Of a stretch of DNA of 64,000 nucleotides, positions 48,831 to 62,300 are shown in pieces. Origin of the DNA: Neodontobutis hainanensis (Eukaryota > Chordata > Actinopteri > Gobiiformes > Odontobutidae); the NCBI GenBank assembly GCA_024349245.1, contig JALDNG010000724.1, forward strand, positions 1 through 64,000, in the 5' to 3' direction. Every line of letters begins with the position of its first letter. The first letter of the stretch is position 1. Below the pieces are notes generated by a model. The model did no database searches, was not told where the DNA came from, and worked only from the letters and a program-made list of their open reading frames with translations. The position numbers and the translations under genes are program-made.

Positions 48831-50460
48831 AAAGAAGCTTTGCAAGATTTAACACGTCCTTTTTCAATATAAATATAAAATTTGAGAAAATTTCTCAAGA
48901 TAATGTCTTTCAAACCTCAATTTTAATGACTTTTTATAAAAGTTGGTTATAACCTAATTAAAAATGTTTAAAAAATGTGAAAATATAAAACGAAAATAAA
49001 TAATTTTATTGCGACAATCAAACAATTTTATACTTTAATTATTAATTACCGCTTTTAAAATCTAGGTTTCCACGAGATTCAAATGACAAAATTAGAATAA
49101 CTCTGTATTTTTTCCATCATAATTATTTTTTATTATAGATTGATAAATTTTTCAAAAGATGACCGCATTTTTTAATCCGATAAAAATCGAATGTTTTCAT
49201 TCATCTACGCATACTCTGATGTGATATGTATGGATGAATGGTTGAAAGAAAAAGCGAAGCCCATTAAATAAAAATATATATTCAAGGAATCGCAGAATTA
49301 AATTTCATAAAAGAAGCAAATCGAGTTGTTCGTCTTGCTTTTGTTTCCTCTTTAATTTGAATTCTTTAACAGTGAATCTGAAAAGATTCGTTTTTAACAT
49401 AATAAAAGGAAAAATAACTATTTTTGAATGATTAACAAAAATGATAGATACTTTTTACTCAAGGTTAATGCCAAGTAATGCTCATTGGGTCATCGATATT
49501 CGTGATATCAGTAGGGCAAAAAATCTCTTCATATTTTAATTGCGCACGCTCTGGTAATAATCAAAGATTTCATAATATAGATGTTTTTTAAGATACGCTT
49601 AAATCTAAAATGGTTCAGGATTTTATTTATCTTATATTTTAAAAGATACTTCAATAAAAGCGTGTTTCTTTGTCAAATTCATTTGATAAATTAATTTTTG
49701 CATCTAGATCTTGGTCTATGTTTCAAACTTACGATATTTCCCATCGTTATTTGGGTCGCCTGATTGAATTTAGGTAAATTTTATGAGGAATTTTCTTATT
49801 AATGTTTCATTTATGGTGAAAACAAACTTGATAACTGTCATCAAAAATTGAGCTGACATTTAGTGGAAAATATATATCAAAAAATTTAGAATAACCATAT
49901 CAGATAATAACAAATTCTAGTCTCTTATCTGTTATTATGTTTTCTGATGAAATACAGTGCATTAAAATGAGTAAAACTTCATAACCTCTAACTTTTACTC
50001 ACGTAGATTATTTTGGTTATTTTACAACTGTCTGAGATCGCGCCATAATTGTTTATATAACTATTTCCTAACTCTTTAATTTAGTGTAGAAAACATATTT
50101 ATAAATATCGAAAGAACTTGTTTGGAAAATCATGAAAAGTATAAAATTTCCATTCTAAATTTGTGGCCAATTTTCAAAATATCATTATAATTATGACCTA
50201 ATTCAATTTACAAATCTCATAACATTTTCTTAAATCATATTTTTTCGAATAATCATCAACTTTTTGAATCTGATATTGTTGAAAAATGCATAGATTTTAA
50301 AATAATTTTTTGATTTTTAGAATGCCATTATGGGCCTATTATCGGCTCAGGCATATGTCAAAATAATCTGCTACGAATTACAACATTCAGGATAAAACAT
50401 TTTAAATTTAAAGATAAAAAAGCGCTCGACGAGTGACGAGCGTAAACGAACTTTTTAACT
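48831..50460. other. Stretch without a supported gene
   Basis: AT-rich to intermediate. No supported frame, RNA or array. Confidence 0.4.
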
Positions 50461-50600
50461 TATTGAGACTTGGTAAGAAGGACTCTCCTCCTTAGCCTTT
50501 AAGAAAAGATACGTTCTTACATCCCAAGGAGCTAATACCAAAAAGGTAACGTTGTCCGAAGGGAGGAGAAGAATTCCATACTCTAAAACATTAAATTTTT
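50461..50600 (-). repeat. Possible dispersed repeat, copy R3 (weak)
   Basis: In inverted orientation it shares blocks with copy R1 (a TACG block followed by TACATCC, then an AGCT block and a GGGAGG block). It lies directly downstream of FFVYL copy B on the same strand, which raises the possibility that motif and repeat belong to one element. Confidence 0.25.
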
Positions 50601-50783
50601 TCATTTTAAGATGAGTGATGAACTGTAAAATCTAAGAGGTAGAGATTTCTTCGAAGAACGTAAATACACGAAAAAGTTCGGAGGAAGATGTCCGGAAATG
50701 TCTGACTCATCTTTGTTCAACAAAACAAATATTAACTTGAATACCGTATTTAAATTTGAAAGTCCGAAAAAATCAAGTATCAT
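50601..50783 (-). CDS. Copy B of the FFVYL motif frame, unrecognised
   Basis: A 60-codon frame with a hydrophobic stretch (VFKLIFVLLN) followed by DESDISGHLPPNFFVYLRS and then a Lys/Ser tail. It matches copy A at 45107-45349 by protein sequence more than by DNA. The start codon is uncertain. It may be the surviving part of a longer decayed gene. Confidence 0.35.
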   Translation of the reverse strand: MILDFFGLSNLNTVFKLIFVLLNKDESDISGHLPPNFFVYLRSSKKSLPLRFYSSSLILK

Positions 50784-53700
50784 ACGGATGACATTAAACT
50801 TCCTGAATTCTTTCCATCTTTAAGACCGCACTCTTTTTTTAATGGCTAGAAAGGGAAGCGATGAATATCTCTGAGTTTTATAGAAAAGAGTGAAAAATAA
50901 CCAGAATGTATTTATCATGATAATTTTCGTAACTGAAAATAAAACATGATTAAATCCACGAATTTTATCAAATTTATTTATTCATGCATTTTGCTTTGAA
51001 ATTTAAGTGTTATGTTTTATGTTTGATTATTTTAAGATATTGATATTCGAATGGTAAATATTCAAATTATGTGTTTCCTTGAAAATTTAATTTGAAACGT
51101 TGAATAAGTTCGCAAAAAATAGTTATCGAACCAAAAATCTGCCTCTCGTGTAAATCTTAAATTTGACGATGTTTCAACATGAGACATTAAATGTATCTTT
51201 TTTACCAAAATTATGAAAAAATTATATTGATAATCAGCTTTACTATTCTCAGAAACGTTCAAATATAAAATATGTCAATGAAAATAAAAAATTATGTCAA
51301 GACAGTATGGTGACCTGTTAGATGTACACACAAATAATTCACCAAAAAGAGGAAAATTTCTGAAATAATGAAAGGAAAACATAAGAGGAAAATGTTTGCG
51401 GGTAATTAATACATAAATGAGTTTATGTGTCAATATTGATTCACATTATTTTCAAAAGGTCAAATCTGTGATTAAATAGTATAAAAAAATTAAAAATAAG
51501 CGGTTTTCCATTCGAAATCTCAAAATTACGAAATTGAATACGGAAAAAGATTATGCACATGAAAAGTGTTTCGATTTAATTAAAGCCAGATGAAATTCCT
51601 TTAAAGTTGGAATCGGGTTAGTTTCTTCAACCGAAACTACTCGTATCTTGTTCCCAATCATCGGAAGCCTTTCAATTACTTAATTTAAATTAAGTTCTCT
51701 AAGGTTACTTTTGGTCTTTAAATTGATAGATCGCTCCCATTTCATGTTTTCATTGGTTACATGATGTATGTTATTCTGAAATCTTTCACAGGTTTTCGAT
51801 TAAATGTCAACAAAGTCAGTTTATCTTGAATGGGATGATAATATCAATATCCCTCATTAAGGTGAGTGATTTTTTTCTGTGACCGATTGTATAGTTTGTT
51901 TTATTCTTAAATAAATTGTAGGTTGCATCTTATTTGTTTTTTAAAATCATAATAAGGCAGCTAAAGTATGATCTTAAGATTTTCAAAACTGTTTTTTTAA
52001 AGTTATTTTTCGCGATTGCGTAGTTTCCGATTTTTTTTCTCGGGTCTGTCACAAACTAACAGAAATTGAGAAAATAGTAAGAAACTGAAAATATATACCG
52101 CCAATAAAATGTAACTGCCCAGTCACCCTCATAACCAGCAATAAAAAATCAAAGCAACAATTTATGGAAATGCGCAAAGCCAAATATAATCAGACAAGAT
52201 TAAAGCTAATCGAGCGAGGCGGCAACATTGATACAGAATAAGAATGGAAATGGTAGATTTGTATAAAATTACACTGATTGCCATAGTCTTCAAAAGGGAC
52301 AAATTTTCATTCATACTGAAAGAAGGAAAGCCTGAATGTGTTTCATGATAAAAGATTCCCGCTAAAATCGACAGAGGTTAATTTAAATGCACCTCTTAGG
52401 AATGGTCGAAATAACCCCAAAATTAAGGCTTGAAAAGAGTTATGACAGTTCGAGTTAAATGTGATTTTGTCCTTATTTAGGAAGGCTCTCGCTAACTAAA
52501 AAGTGACGGAAATAGTCATTCGATGTAATAAACATAACATTAAGTTTTCGAAGACCATATAAAATTCTTAGACAATTCAGAAAATCAACTACTCTACATA
52601 ATGGCGTACTCTTAAACTTTCGAACCTCTGTCCTTAACATAAGTCACGAAAATGCTAATTCTTAACGTAGGAGCTGATTATTCTTTGATTTACCTTCTCG
52701 AGAAGGCATAAAACCGTATCTATTTTAGAAAAAGTCAAAATAAATTCTGAAGACTTCGGTAAATATCGAATAACTCTATCATTATTCGTGTTTTAAACTT
52801 AAACTCAAAATTTAATAAAAGATTTGGATATATAACCTTACAATTTTGAAGACTCAATCGAATAAGCCACATCTTAATGATTCCTGCCTTGAAGGCCACA
52901 ATAAGCTCACAAAGTGAGAGAAAGAATCGTCAGAGAATCTTACTCAAAATAGGAAACCTCTTTTCGTCTTATTTGAGACCATTTGACCAAAAATGGCTTG
53001 AGCTCATCACAGAAAGCACCGGGGGTGGTGAATCGACCTGCTTCATTTTTCAGCAACATATGTCACATCATCACTCAAAGAAATAGTTCATAAAATATTG
53101 AAAACTGTTATTATTTTTAATTCAATCATCAATTCCCACAACAGAATATTTGGGGAATAAATGATCATTTGGTTGGATCATGAACCTCATTTCTGAAAAT
53201 TATGAAAAATACAAGAAGTTGGTGGCAAAACGGGAAATAGAATTTAAGATTGTGGCGATATACACTTTATGATGATGACTAATCGTTAGTGTGTTAACCT
53301 CCTACAATAAAGATATACGGCATTTAATTTATAAGCAGACAGATCTAAATTACCGATGAAACTCCCGCGAGGTTCCTCTTACAGGCTTACGATGTAATTT
53401 AGTAAAGATGAGGATGACAAAAACAAACATAAAAAATATGAAATCTGCCATGCCACATCTTTAAAATACTAGTGTATCGAGTGGTACCAATCGTTCCCTC
53501 TCGTTGTGAACAGAAAAATCTGTTAGATAACGCCGAAAACGGTATGTTCTACCAATCTATGTGGAAAAGAACATTTTTAAGATATCTTCGATTTAACAAA
53601 ACTTATTAAATTGATTCCGCGCGAAACCTTTGTTGTAACCATGAAAGTTGCATTTTGCCTCAGATCTAGCGGAACATAGCTAACTTGATAAATCAACGTC

Positions 53701-55470
53701 AGGTTTGCTTACATATAAAAAGCCTGAAACGAAAATCTTTTCGAAAAACACTGGTTTATTTTCTCCTTCTTTCTCTTGTAAAAAAAGCAAAGAATCTACT
53801 GGCTGGTCGGTTTCTTAATTCATCTTAGAAAATAAATAATTGTGTCATAAATCTCGAAAGTACCTTCAGATATTAAGGGAAGAAGGTAAATGTCACTAAA
53901 GATATTTTAAAATCAGTGAACGTCACATGCTATGAATTTCTTTTGAAGAAGAAAATGTGTCGTCTTCAGACTGGATTAAACTCTTTTTCTTAATTTGTAA
54001 TATTTTTCGAAATTCGAAAAGTTTTTGGAAATGGTTGTTTCGTGATATAAGCGAGAAATAAGAATAATACATGAATACTTCAACATATTCTATCCAAAGC
54101 TGAAAATTTATGACAAATTTGTCACCTGTTTTGATATTCTAAAAATTACATCAACTTAAAAGTTAACAAAATTATATTAAAACCGCTTGATTTCTGTAAC
54201 TTGATAAAAACAACCATTCAAACAATTTTGATTAAATTAAATTTAAGTTGACATTCAGGCATATTTATTTCTTAAAAATACATAAAACGAAAACTGGCGA
54301 TGTTTTCAAATGTGAACCTATACCTTTTCTTATCAACAAGAAAATAATTATTGATTGAAAAGAGAATAAAAAATTTAATGATATGAAACCAAATATTGAA
54401 GCTTATCATCACATTAACTTAAAGTTTGTTGCGCTGAATTCTTTAATCATATTTTAAAATGCTTTCGAAAATATGAATATAGATTCCAAAAATTACTACC
54501 AGCTAATCTTCATTAATTATCAAACTCACTGAAATAAATGTCTGATGCTTTATCAGATATTCAAAGCGCCGATGTAGGATTTGTATCCCATTTATCTTGA
54601 CATCACAGACATTCCTTAATTATATTTTTAAAGCAATGTAATCTTTCTGAGTTTAGATAGAAATTATTTCAACTATGAACATGAAATTCGTCCTTTTTAA
54701 TATTGAAGTAATGATATTTTCAAACTCCAAATATTTCAAACAATTTAAGATCGACCGATAAATGAAGGAAATGTAAAGTTACAAAACTAAAGGAATTTTT
54801 GTAGATCATGCGCGAATTTATTCGCCATTTTTAAACTGATATTTGGATAAAAGTGTTTCAAAATAACGTGTAAGTTCAATAGATTTTTAGATTTTAGTAT
54901 ATTAATATCTACCTTAAAATGTTGTCCAGTTTTTGGTTGTCTGTTTATTAATATGTAGTTAAAATTGTGTGAAATTTTCATCTGGAATGGATATTTTACT
55001 AAAGTAGTTTTTCAATTCTCAAGTTTTATAAATCCACATTTTGAAGGTTTCTCATGTTTATGTTATTCCTATACAAATTTTTAATCGTTGAAATAACTGT
55101 TTCCAGAGATACGAATAAAATTATATCTTAGAAATAATATCGTACCTGTGACCTAACTTCAATATTGTGCAAACTTATTTTTGTGAATTTTTTATGTTCG
55201 TTTACGATGTTTAAACCAAGTGAATCTCAAATGTTAATTGAATTTTGACATAAAAACTCTTAAATGCGACAATTTTAATTATATTTGGAACATCAAAGAT
55301 CAAAATGAACACATGCCACAGCAAATCCAAAGTCAAACCAAGTATGTTCCAACACCTCACAGATTAAAAGGACCAAAAATATGATCGAAAAAGAAGACAC
55401 TTAAACGGGCATTAATAAAATAAATGGGATCAGTAAAACAACCAAGATGCAAAATATAACCGACAATAAA
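50784..55470. other. Long stretch with decayed, coding-like composition but no supported gene
   Basis: Between about 51.6 and 53.6 kb the GC is raised and purine-rich coding-like runs appear on both strands, but stops interrupt every frame (longest 69 codons at 52877-53086, plus). This looks like old mobile-element or pseudogene DNA that I cannot assign. 53.9-55.4 kb is AT-rich and empty. Confidence 0.35.
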
Positions 55471-55484
55471 TTACACTATTTTTT
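55471..55484 (-). terminator. Conserved 3' flank of U1 gene 2 (3' box candidate)
   Basis: Reads AAAAAATAGTGTAA on the minus strand just past the RNA, matching the same place after U1 gene 1 except for one base. Similarity stops after it. Confidence 0.5.
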
Positions 55485-55644
55485 GAAGAGGCTGCGCGAA
55501 CGCAACCCCAAAAACAAAAATTATACGTCCGAGTTTCCCATTCCGAGAAATCGCAGAGGTCAGCCGGCACGATGTGCAATGTCCCCGCCTCGCCCTGGAA
55601 GGACGACCTTCTTGATCGCCGTACCTCCTACGTCAGGTAAGTAT
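55485..55644 (-). ncRNA. U1 snRNA: U1 spliceosomal snRNA, copy 2
   Basis: Same length and fold as copy 1, with the identical 5' end ATACTTACCTG, U1-70K loop GATCAAGAAGG, Sm site AATTTTTG and stem-loop IV. It differs at six bases. One is in the segment before stem-loop II (GGGCGAGG for GGGTGAGG). Two are in the tail of loop II (ATTGCACATC for ATTGCACTCC; the ATTGCAC core bound by U1A/SNF is kept). Two are in stem-loop III (TTTCTCGG for TTTCCCAG, where pairing survives as a G-T wobble). One lies after the Sm site. It sits 19 kb from copy 1 in the opposite orientation, with its own full promoter and 3' flank. It should be functional. Confidence 0.95.
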
Positions 55645-55654
55645 GACTAAAAGA

Positions 55655-55675
55655 TGAGTTTGCTCAGTTTATATA
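55655..55675 (-). promoter_or_regulatory. TATA-containing promoter block of U1 gene 2
   Basis: Identical to the block before U1 gene 1 and at the same distance (-31 to -11), whereas the bases between it and the RNA start and between it and the PSE-like block differ. This phylogenetic-style comparison marks it as functional. Confidence 0.65.
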
Positions 55676-55687
55676 GATAGATCTGTA

Positions 55688-55709
55688 TTTTTTAGAATTG
55701 ATGACGTCA
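55688..55709 (-). promoter_or_regulatory. PSE-like element of U1 gene 2
   Basis: Same 22 bases as before U1 gene 1, at -65 to -44. Similarity ends five bases further upstream at -70, so the two genes share promoter elements rather than a recent large duplication. Confidence 0.75.
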
Positions 55710-55714
55710 TATTT

Positions 55715-58700
55715 ATTAAATCTAAACATATTTTATAACACTAAATATTGATCAATATTCTATTTTTTTAATTTATTTTGACATTAATTAAATATAGTAT
55801 ACCGAATATTAAAAATTTTAATATAACGAGAAAATTAACTCTTTAATATATACCACAATCAACTATAAAAATTGAATGCAGATATCTAAAAACCAATTTC
55901 AATATATATATTTGAGTTACATTTTTAAGATTAACTGTTAGAACAGAATTAGTGATAAATTCAGTTAAAACTCTTAAATAATTAAATGGCTTGTTTGCAA
56001 TTGGTAGCGTGAATTTTATCAAATCTCCTCTTCTACTTTCCATCTCCAAAAGTATGATATATGTCATAAGCCTGGCAAAGGTTGGCGTTGATTTATTTCT
56101 TCTTGGGCCTTATTTTCCATTCCACAGATGGAAAACTGATATCGACTACTTATAACAGTACAGATTAATTTCCTACGACAATACAATCATAAATATTTTC
56201 ACAATTATAGGCCATATTGAGAATAAAAAATAAGCATGTTTGTACCAGCTATTGTGCACAAAGACCAAAATTAAGAAGTATGAAATTTTTAACATACTTT
56301 ATTTAAAAAATGCTTTAACATTAAAAATGAGCTTTTTACACGAAAACTTAAAAATTATAAAATTACTAATAAAGTTCCCAATACGCTTGCGAATGCTATG
56401 TCATTATTTTGAGCCTATTCTTACATCAGATAAGCCTTCTTTGATATTTAAGACCATTAAAAGCGTCTGCGTTTTTCGCGTATTATCGTCATGGACTATT
56501 TTTTCACGAATAAACAGTTTTTGATGGTTAATCGAGTCATATTTTTCCCCAACTTATCATTTAATCTCCTCTATTGGGTTATCGTAACGTCGAGTTGTAG
56601 ATTATTAAGCCTCCGAATTTTACACTTCTAAACTAAATCTTTTGTTTTGTACAAACGTTTGCGCGTGCTTAAAAAATCCTAAATCGATCTTTTCTTTCTT
56701 TAATTTATCTTTTCACGTATCATGGTTCTCTTTCCAATAAATATTATCAGATGAATATAAATATCAGAATCATTTTTTCTCGTTTGTTATTTTTTAGATA
56801 TAATGGTTTCATGTTGTGATGTATCGATATATTCCATTGTTAGTTTTTAAACGATATTTCAAAATATCCGTTTCTTTTTATGAACTACGAAAATAAATAA
56901 AATCGACAGCCAATAGAAAAATAATACATTTAAACAATAATTACTATCCCATACGCATATATTTAATTATTAATACGCGGCTTAAACCCCAAACGATCTC
57001 AGGTTAAGCAGCACAGTTGTTATTATGTCATTTTTAAAACACAATAAAACTCATGCGAATATATTTTTCATATTTTTTGGTTCTTGTTCTCTCATTTAAT
57101 TTAAAAGGCACTAAAAATGGCAAATATTTAAAAAATTGACTTCTTCCACTCAATTCCTGTTGGATTCACTTTTTTAACATGTTTCCAATCTTCCCTCCAA
57201 AAATAATCTCAAAATCTGTCATCATTTTTACCATGAACCTATCAAATTTGAAGGGTTTTAAATTTGCAAAAGTAAACTCAAATGAATATCCTGTAATATT
57301 TAAGGTAGAAAACTGAAAAATTCAAAAATTAATAAAAAACCTCTTTTACATCTTATCAACTGCTACTTAAAATTGTGAAGTTCATCCGACAATTCTTCAG
57401 GCCTTTAAAATAACAGCAAACACATTAAGCGTACCATATTTAATATAATGCTTAACATGAGTGATGCTTTTAAAGACGTTATTTTCGCTGGATTTCATAA
57501 ATTTGTCAGAAACTAATTTAAAATAACTTGATGCTTTTTAAAAGAATAAATTAACAATTTTGTGGTAACTAGTGAATAATCAAACTAAATGAGAAATTTT
57601 TCAAAGGGATTTGAATGCATACAGGTTATCTACTGGAGTTCTACCCAAAGGCACGATTATTCAGAAATGTATACTGTTTTGACTTGTCTTGATTCAGTAT
57701 TGCAATATTCGCACTCATGAAAACATTCACAAAGCTTTATACTCGTTATGTCTGCATTGATCATTGATTAAACTTCTTTGCAAGGAAATTAGCTCCGAAA
57801 AATAAGCCTAAACTCAAATAATTACAGTAAGTTTAAAATATTTAAAAATAGATTTTGTTGACAAATGAGATTTTAACAAAAATAAAAATTGATGACCTTA
57901 AAATGTTCTTATACAATCATCTGCTTCATGGTTTAACGCGTTTAATTAACTGATTAACTTGAAACAGACAACCATTTAAAGTCCCATTTAGTTCTCAACT
58001 TAACGATGTTCAACTCTCTGATAATCTCATCAGCCAGAATATTACTTCAAAACCCTACGAGCCTTGAAAGTATGATGCTTAAATAACGTGTTTTCTATCA
58101 AACATAAAATTTTTTATTTTATTTTTTACAATAATTTTATTGATAATGTTAGTTAGATATGTCAAAATGTACTTTGGTGACTGTGAAGTACCACTTAAAA
58201 TTTAAAATATGATAAAAGTGATTTGCCAGTTTTTGAACTTATTATGGATAAAAATTATTAAAATATTTAAGCTAAGGCAACGGATGAGTGTTTAGAATAC
58301 ATTAATTTTTAAGACCAAATAAGAAATTTTTGAAGTATTCAAATTTTCGTAATTTTTTTTGTTTCATGCTCACTTAAAACTATAAAATATAAAGGTACTT
58401 TGTTCAAATATGTTTAGGTTTTTAAATATTTCAAACATGTAAGTTTATGTATAAGTGAAATGAACGATGGTGATTTTTAGATCATTTGATTATTTTGAAT
58501 AATGTCATAGTTAAAAAATTATCAAATGTTGTAAACATAAAAATAATTTTTTTATTTGAAACTTTACTGTTTATATGGCAACATAATTGCCAAACTTGTG
58601 AAATAATTTTCAAAAGTTAATTGAATTTTATTTGTTTTGCGAGATTTCTGCCATGGAAAATACTAAATTCAATATATGTCATCTCAAAACCGTCGTTGAG

Positions 58701-58960
58701 TGAAAATTTCAATCTTATCATTTGTTTAAAAGTTGTAAATTTATTAAAATTAACTGTCCATTATCTCCCAAAAGTTCAATGTTAAAAACTATTTATCTCA
58801 ATTCGTTGGTTAGGGAATTCGTCCGGTGGTCGGATTACGAAATTTTCTTCGAATATCATTGATAATAAGTCTTATTTCACTATTGATATTGAAAAATCTA
58901 ATTAACTAAAATACTTAATTTCTCAAAATTTTATACTATGTTAGATGTATGTTTCTAACA
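55715..58960. other. Stretch without a supported gene
   Basis: Frames of 74 codons (55843-56067, minus) and 94 codons (56240-56524, plus) lack good context and are within chance expectation. The latter has a fairly balanced codon mix near its end and could be an exon. No RNA gene or array. Confidence 0.4.
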
Positions 58961-59253
58961 TCTGTGTTCTGGTTTAGAAGAGAACAGAAATGTCTTTTAG
59001 TTCCCCTTGATCTTTATGATCAGGTGAGTGTTCGAAGAAGAGCTAACGTATTACAGAGGTTTCTATGTTATTGACGAATGAGTGCAGATTGCGCTCTTCC
59101 GAAGATTAAAACGAGCAAAGCGATAAAGTTTATTACCAGCGAACTTATTCTACAGAGGTACGGCTACAATAGTGGTACGAGGAATGGTGGTGTTTTAGTG
59201 GGTATGAGTAACACATTATCTGAAACATAGTGCATGCGCTTTTAAAATGTATC
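58961..59253. other. GC-elevated block upstream of repeat copy R2
   Basis: Purine-rich, higher GC, without a frame over about 40 codons and without tRNA or snRNA features. Probably part of the same old element as the repeat that follows. Confidence 0.3.
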
Positions 59254-59331
59254 GAAAGAGGTAATGCGCTGAATGGAGGGACCTAGTTATCAGAGTTTAG
59301 CGAGAGAAGGGAAATAGACGTAACTTTCTCA
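59254..59331 (+). repeat. Dispersed repeat, copy R2
   Basis: Counterpart of R1 at 48751-48830 in the same orientation: GAAAGAGGTAATG, GGAGGGACCTAG, AGAGTTTAGCGAGA and TAGACGTAACTTTC in the same order with small indels. Confidence 0.4.
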
Positions 59332-62300
59332 GAAAAAACACGATAGGTTAGAGATATCCTTGTTCTTAAAGGAACTATCTCGTTGGTAAATTATTAGATT
59401 GGTTCTGAAAACTTTATTTTCAAGATATTGGTCATTATAAAAAGCTTTCTATTAATTTTTTACACCCTAATACTTTGAGGGAAATATTATAAATTCTACG
59501 TTCATCATCTTTTAAAGACAAAATAGATAGTCAAAAATAAAATAAAATTTTAAAAATCTTGAACGTCCAAATAAATGTTCTTATGACAGATATCCAGATA
59601 TATTTTAAATGTACTGTTGTTAATACAAATTATAAGAGAATGAATTGTTGAAGTTGTTTAAATTCAAACAGCTTCAGAGAATGAAAATAAGAAGACATTT
59701 AAATGAATGAATTTCAAGTATGCAACGTATTAATGATAATGTATTCATTTGAATAAGTCTGAGAATCTTGAGAGAACGATTCAATTAGATAATTTAAAAT
59801 TTTCAAATGTAGTACTAATTGATTTAAATAAGTATCATTTCAAGAAGAATAAAAATATTTGTCGTTGTGGCATTTTATTATCTATCAGCTTCTCAACTTC
59901 AAAGTTTCACTCTAATTAATTACAAATCTGAAACAATCGTGAATATTTTATTAAAAATAATCTAATCTGTTTGTATGTTAAGACTATATGGCGTTTCGTC
60001 TATTCGTGCTTTAAAAATGAATCTATTTCAATTATAATAGATTTTCGAAGATAAATAAATACACAAAGAACGTACTTATAACTTACTAGAAATTTAACCA
60101 GCTGACAAAAAGACTAAAATCATCCTATAACAGTTAAATTTTGATTCGAAGTGTAGATATAAAAACCTTGAAGTTGTTTTGGATTCGAGAATCGTCTTAC
60201 AGTTCTGTTAGATCACTTATGGGAACAAGAAACAGGAACCTGAGCCACGGATAGCATTCAAAGATCTTATCAATTTTCAGTAGTTGATAAACCCTGAATT
60301 TATTCACATGAAAAATGATAAATTTCGAACATAATAATTACATATATGTATGTTAAGTAGAATTTGGGCTCATCAACAATCGAAATTTAATAAAATTAAA
60401 GTTTCATGATTTTAAGTTGAATGTAATAATTCAAGAATATGTGTTTATCTCTTTATGATGGAAGCTGTGCTCTTAATCCTAGACCTTCATAACAATGAAG
60501 AGAGTGGATATTTTCTTTTATAAAATACCTATACCTGAATTCCATTCACGATAAATCACGTCAAGTATGAAAAATTTTGAAATAAATCTGATTTAAATAA
60601 CATTAAAATCTTAAACACCATTTGTTGAATAAAAGTGTATGTTTCGTAAAATTATAATTATTAATGAAATAAACTTTAGCATTGATTCCATTAGCCACGA
60701 ATTTTATGCTTTCAAGGTAGGAACGATCCTATATGCATTTAGATTATCAATCATTCCAAAAAACAGAGCTCTTTGTCGTTCACATGCTCTCATAACTTCT
60801 AATACTTACATTAAAAAATTTTCATGGTTTTTCAATATCATGATAAGAAACTTGGTCACTATGTCTATTTTTGTCTTGCTCTTAACCTAAAACTTAATTT
60901 TTAAAAAATAAGTACCGATTTTAGTTTGACGAACTTAGATACACAAGCCTTTCAAATAGAACGAAAAACAGAAAAATAACTCTGAAAACCTTCATTCAAC
61001 AAATTTTTGAAATTTATTTATATTTATCCTTCTTTCAAATATATATGCAAATCAGATTTTAGTTTTTCCTCATAGAATGATTATTTTTAAAGAAACCAAG
61101 GATCGATTTGAACTGCCTTACAACGATAAGTAAACTATTCATAAGCATTTCGATAACTTTTAAAAACTATTTAAAAGACATCTTTAAAAATGAATACCTT
61201 CACCAATGAAAAATGAAAAAATAAGGAATTAGCATTAAGTACTCAAATAAAGAATATATATTTCAAAAATTATATGAATATTAAAAATAATTCGTCGAAA
61301 TCTTTTGAACTCCAAGAGTGGCTTGATGATCGCTAATTCTCTACACGAGGCATCGTTAACATACATAATTAAGCTCCTCTTATCATGTGAATATTCTAAC
61401 ATAAAAAAAATTAATAAAGTTATAAAAATTGTTTTTTGGCCAAAGCAATCAAATCTTAAATAATCTCTAAGTTATTGAAGTATTTGTGTTCTTTAAATAC
61501 CTAGATCAAAATACAATACACTGGTAAAAACTCCATTGCCGGATACGCTGATCGTTAGATATGATAATCCATTACGACATAAAAATCACACACAGAATAT
61601 TAATTCAAAAATTGCTTTCAACAATCTACCACGTGTTCAAAAATTAAATTTCAAATTGAACATATACTGGAAAGAAAGTATATTCTATCAGTATTGAAAA
61701 ATATTTCCTTTATTGAACAAAATACATCAAAATACCTTCCATAACTAGTACAGTTTTGAAAAACACAGAGAAGTTAACTGGAGAAAAATAAATGCGATTA
61801 CGTTCATGAACGATAGTAATAAGTTAAATCACAGGAAAACGTCTTCGAATACCGGAAAAACACTGATAATGAGACAAAAAAATTTAAGCATATAATTCAA
61901 TGTTTGAATTTCCTTAAACATAAAATACCAAGTAAAATTGTGGAAAATATCTGAATATTGAAGAATTTTGGATATCGTCTACTCAACTGCCGTGAAACTT
62001 AATCATAATCGAAACTAAGATTAAATTATAAAAAATGAGCAAACCAGCTTGAAAAAATATTTCAAATAAACTTGAAAAGAAAATCAGTTTAAAATGTTGA
62101 ATTCTTTCCCAAAATTAGGTATTAAACAGTGGCAGTCGCATGAACCAACTATATCCAAATATTAAATTACAAAATGGAACAGCATGTCACTAATTCTATG
62201 AACTAGTGTCAGATGTTGGTTGATAAACTATTTAACATTATGTAAATGTTTTTTATCAACTTATGCAACAATCTAAATTTTTATAACATAATATCTTAAT

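Noticed and set aside
55447..55650. 67-codon plus-strand frame resembling the one at 36.4-36.7 kb
   Set aside because: It is the antisense of U1 copy 2. The similarity between the two frames is that of the RNA genes.
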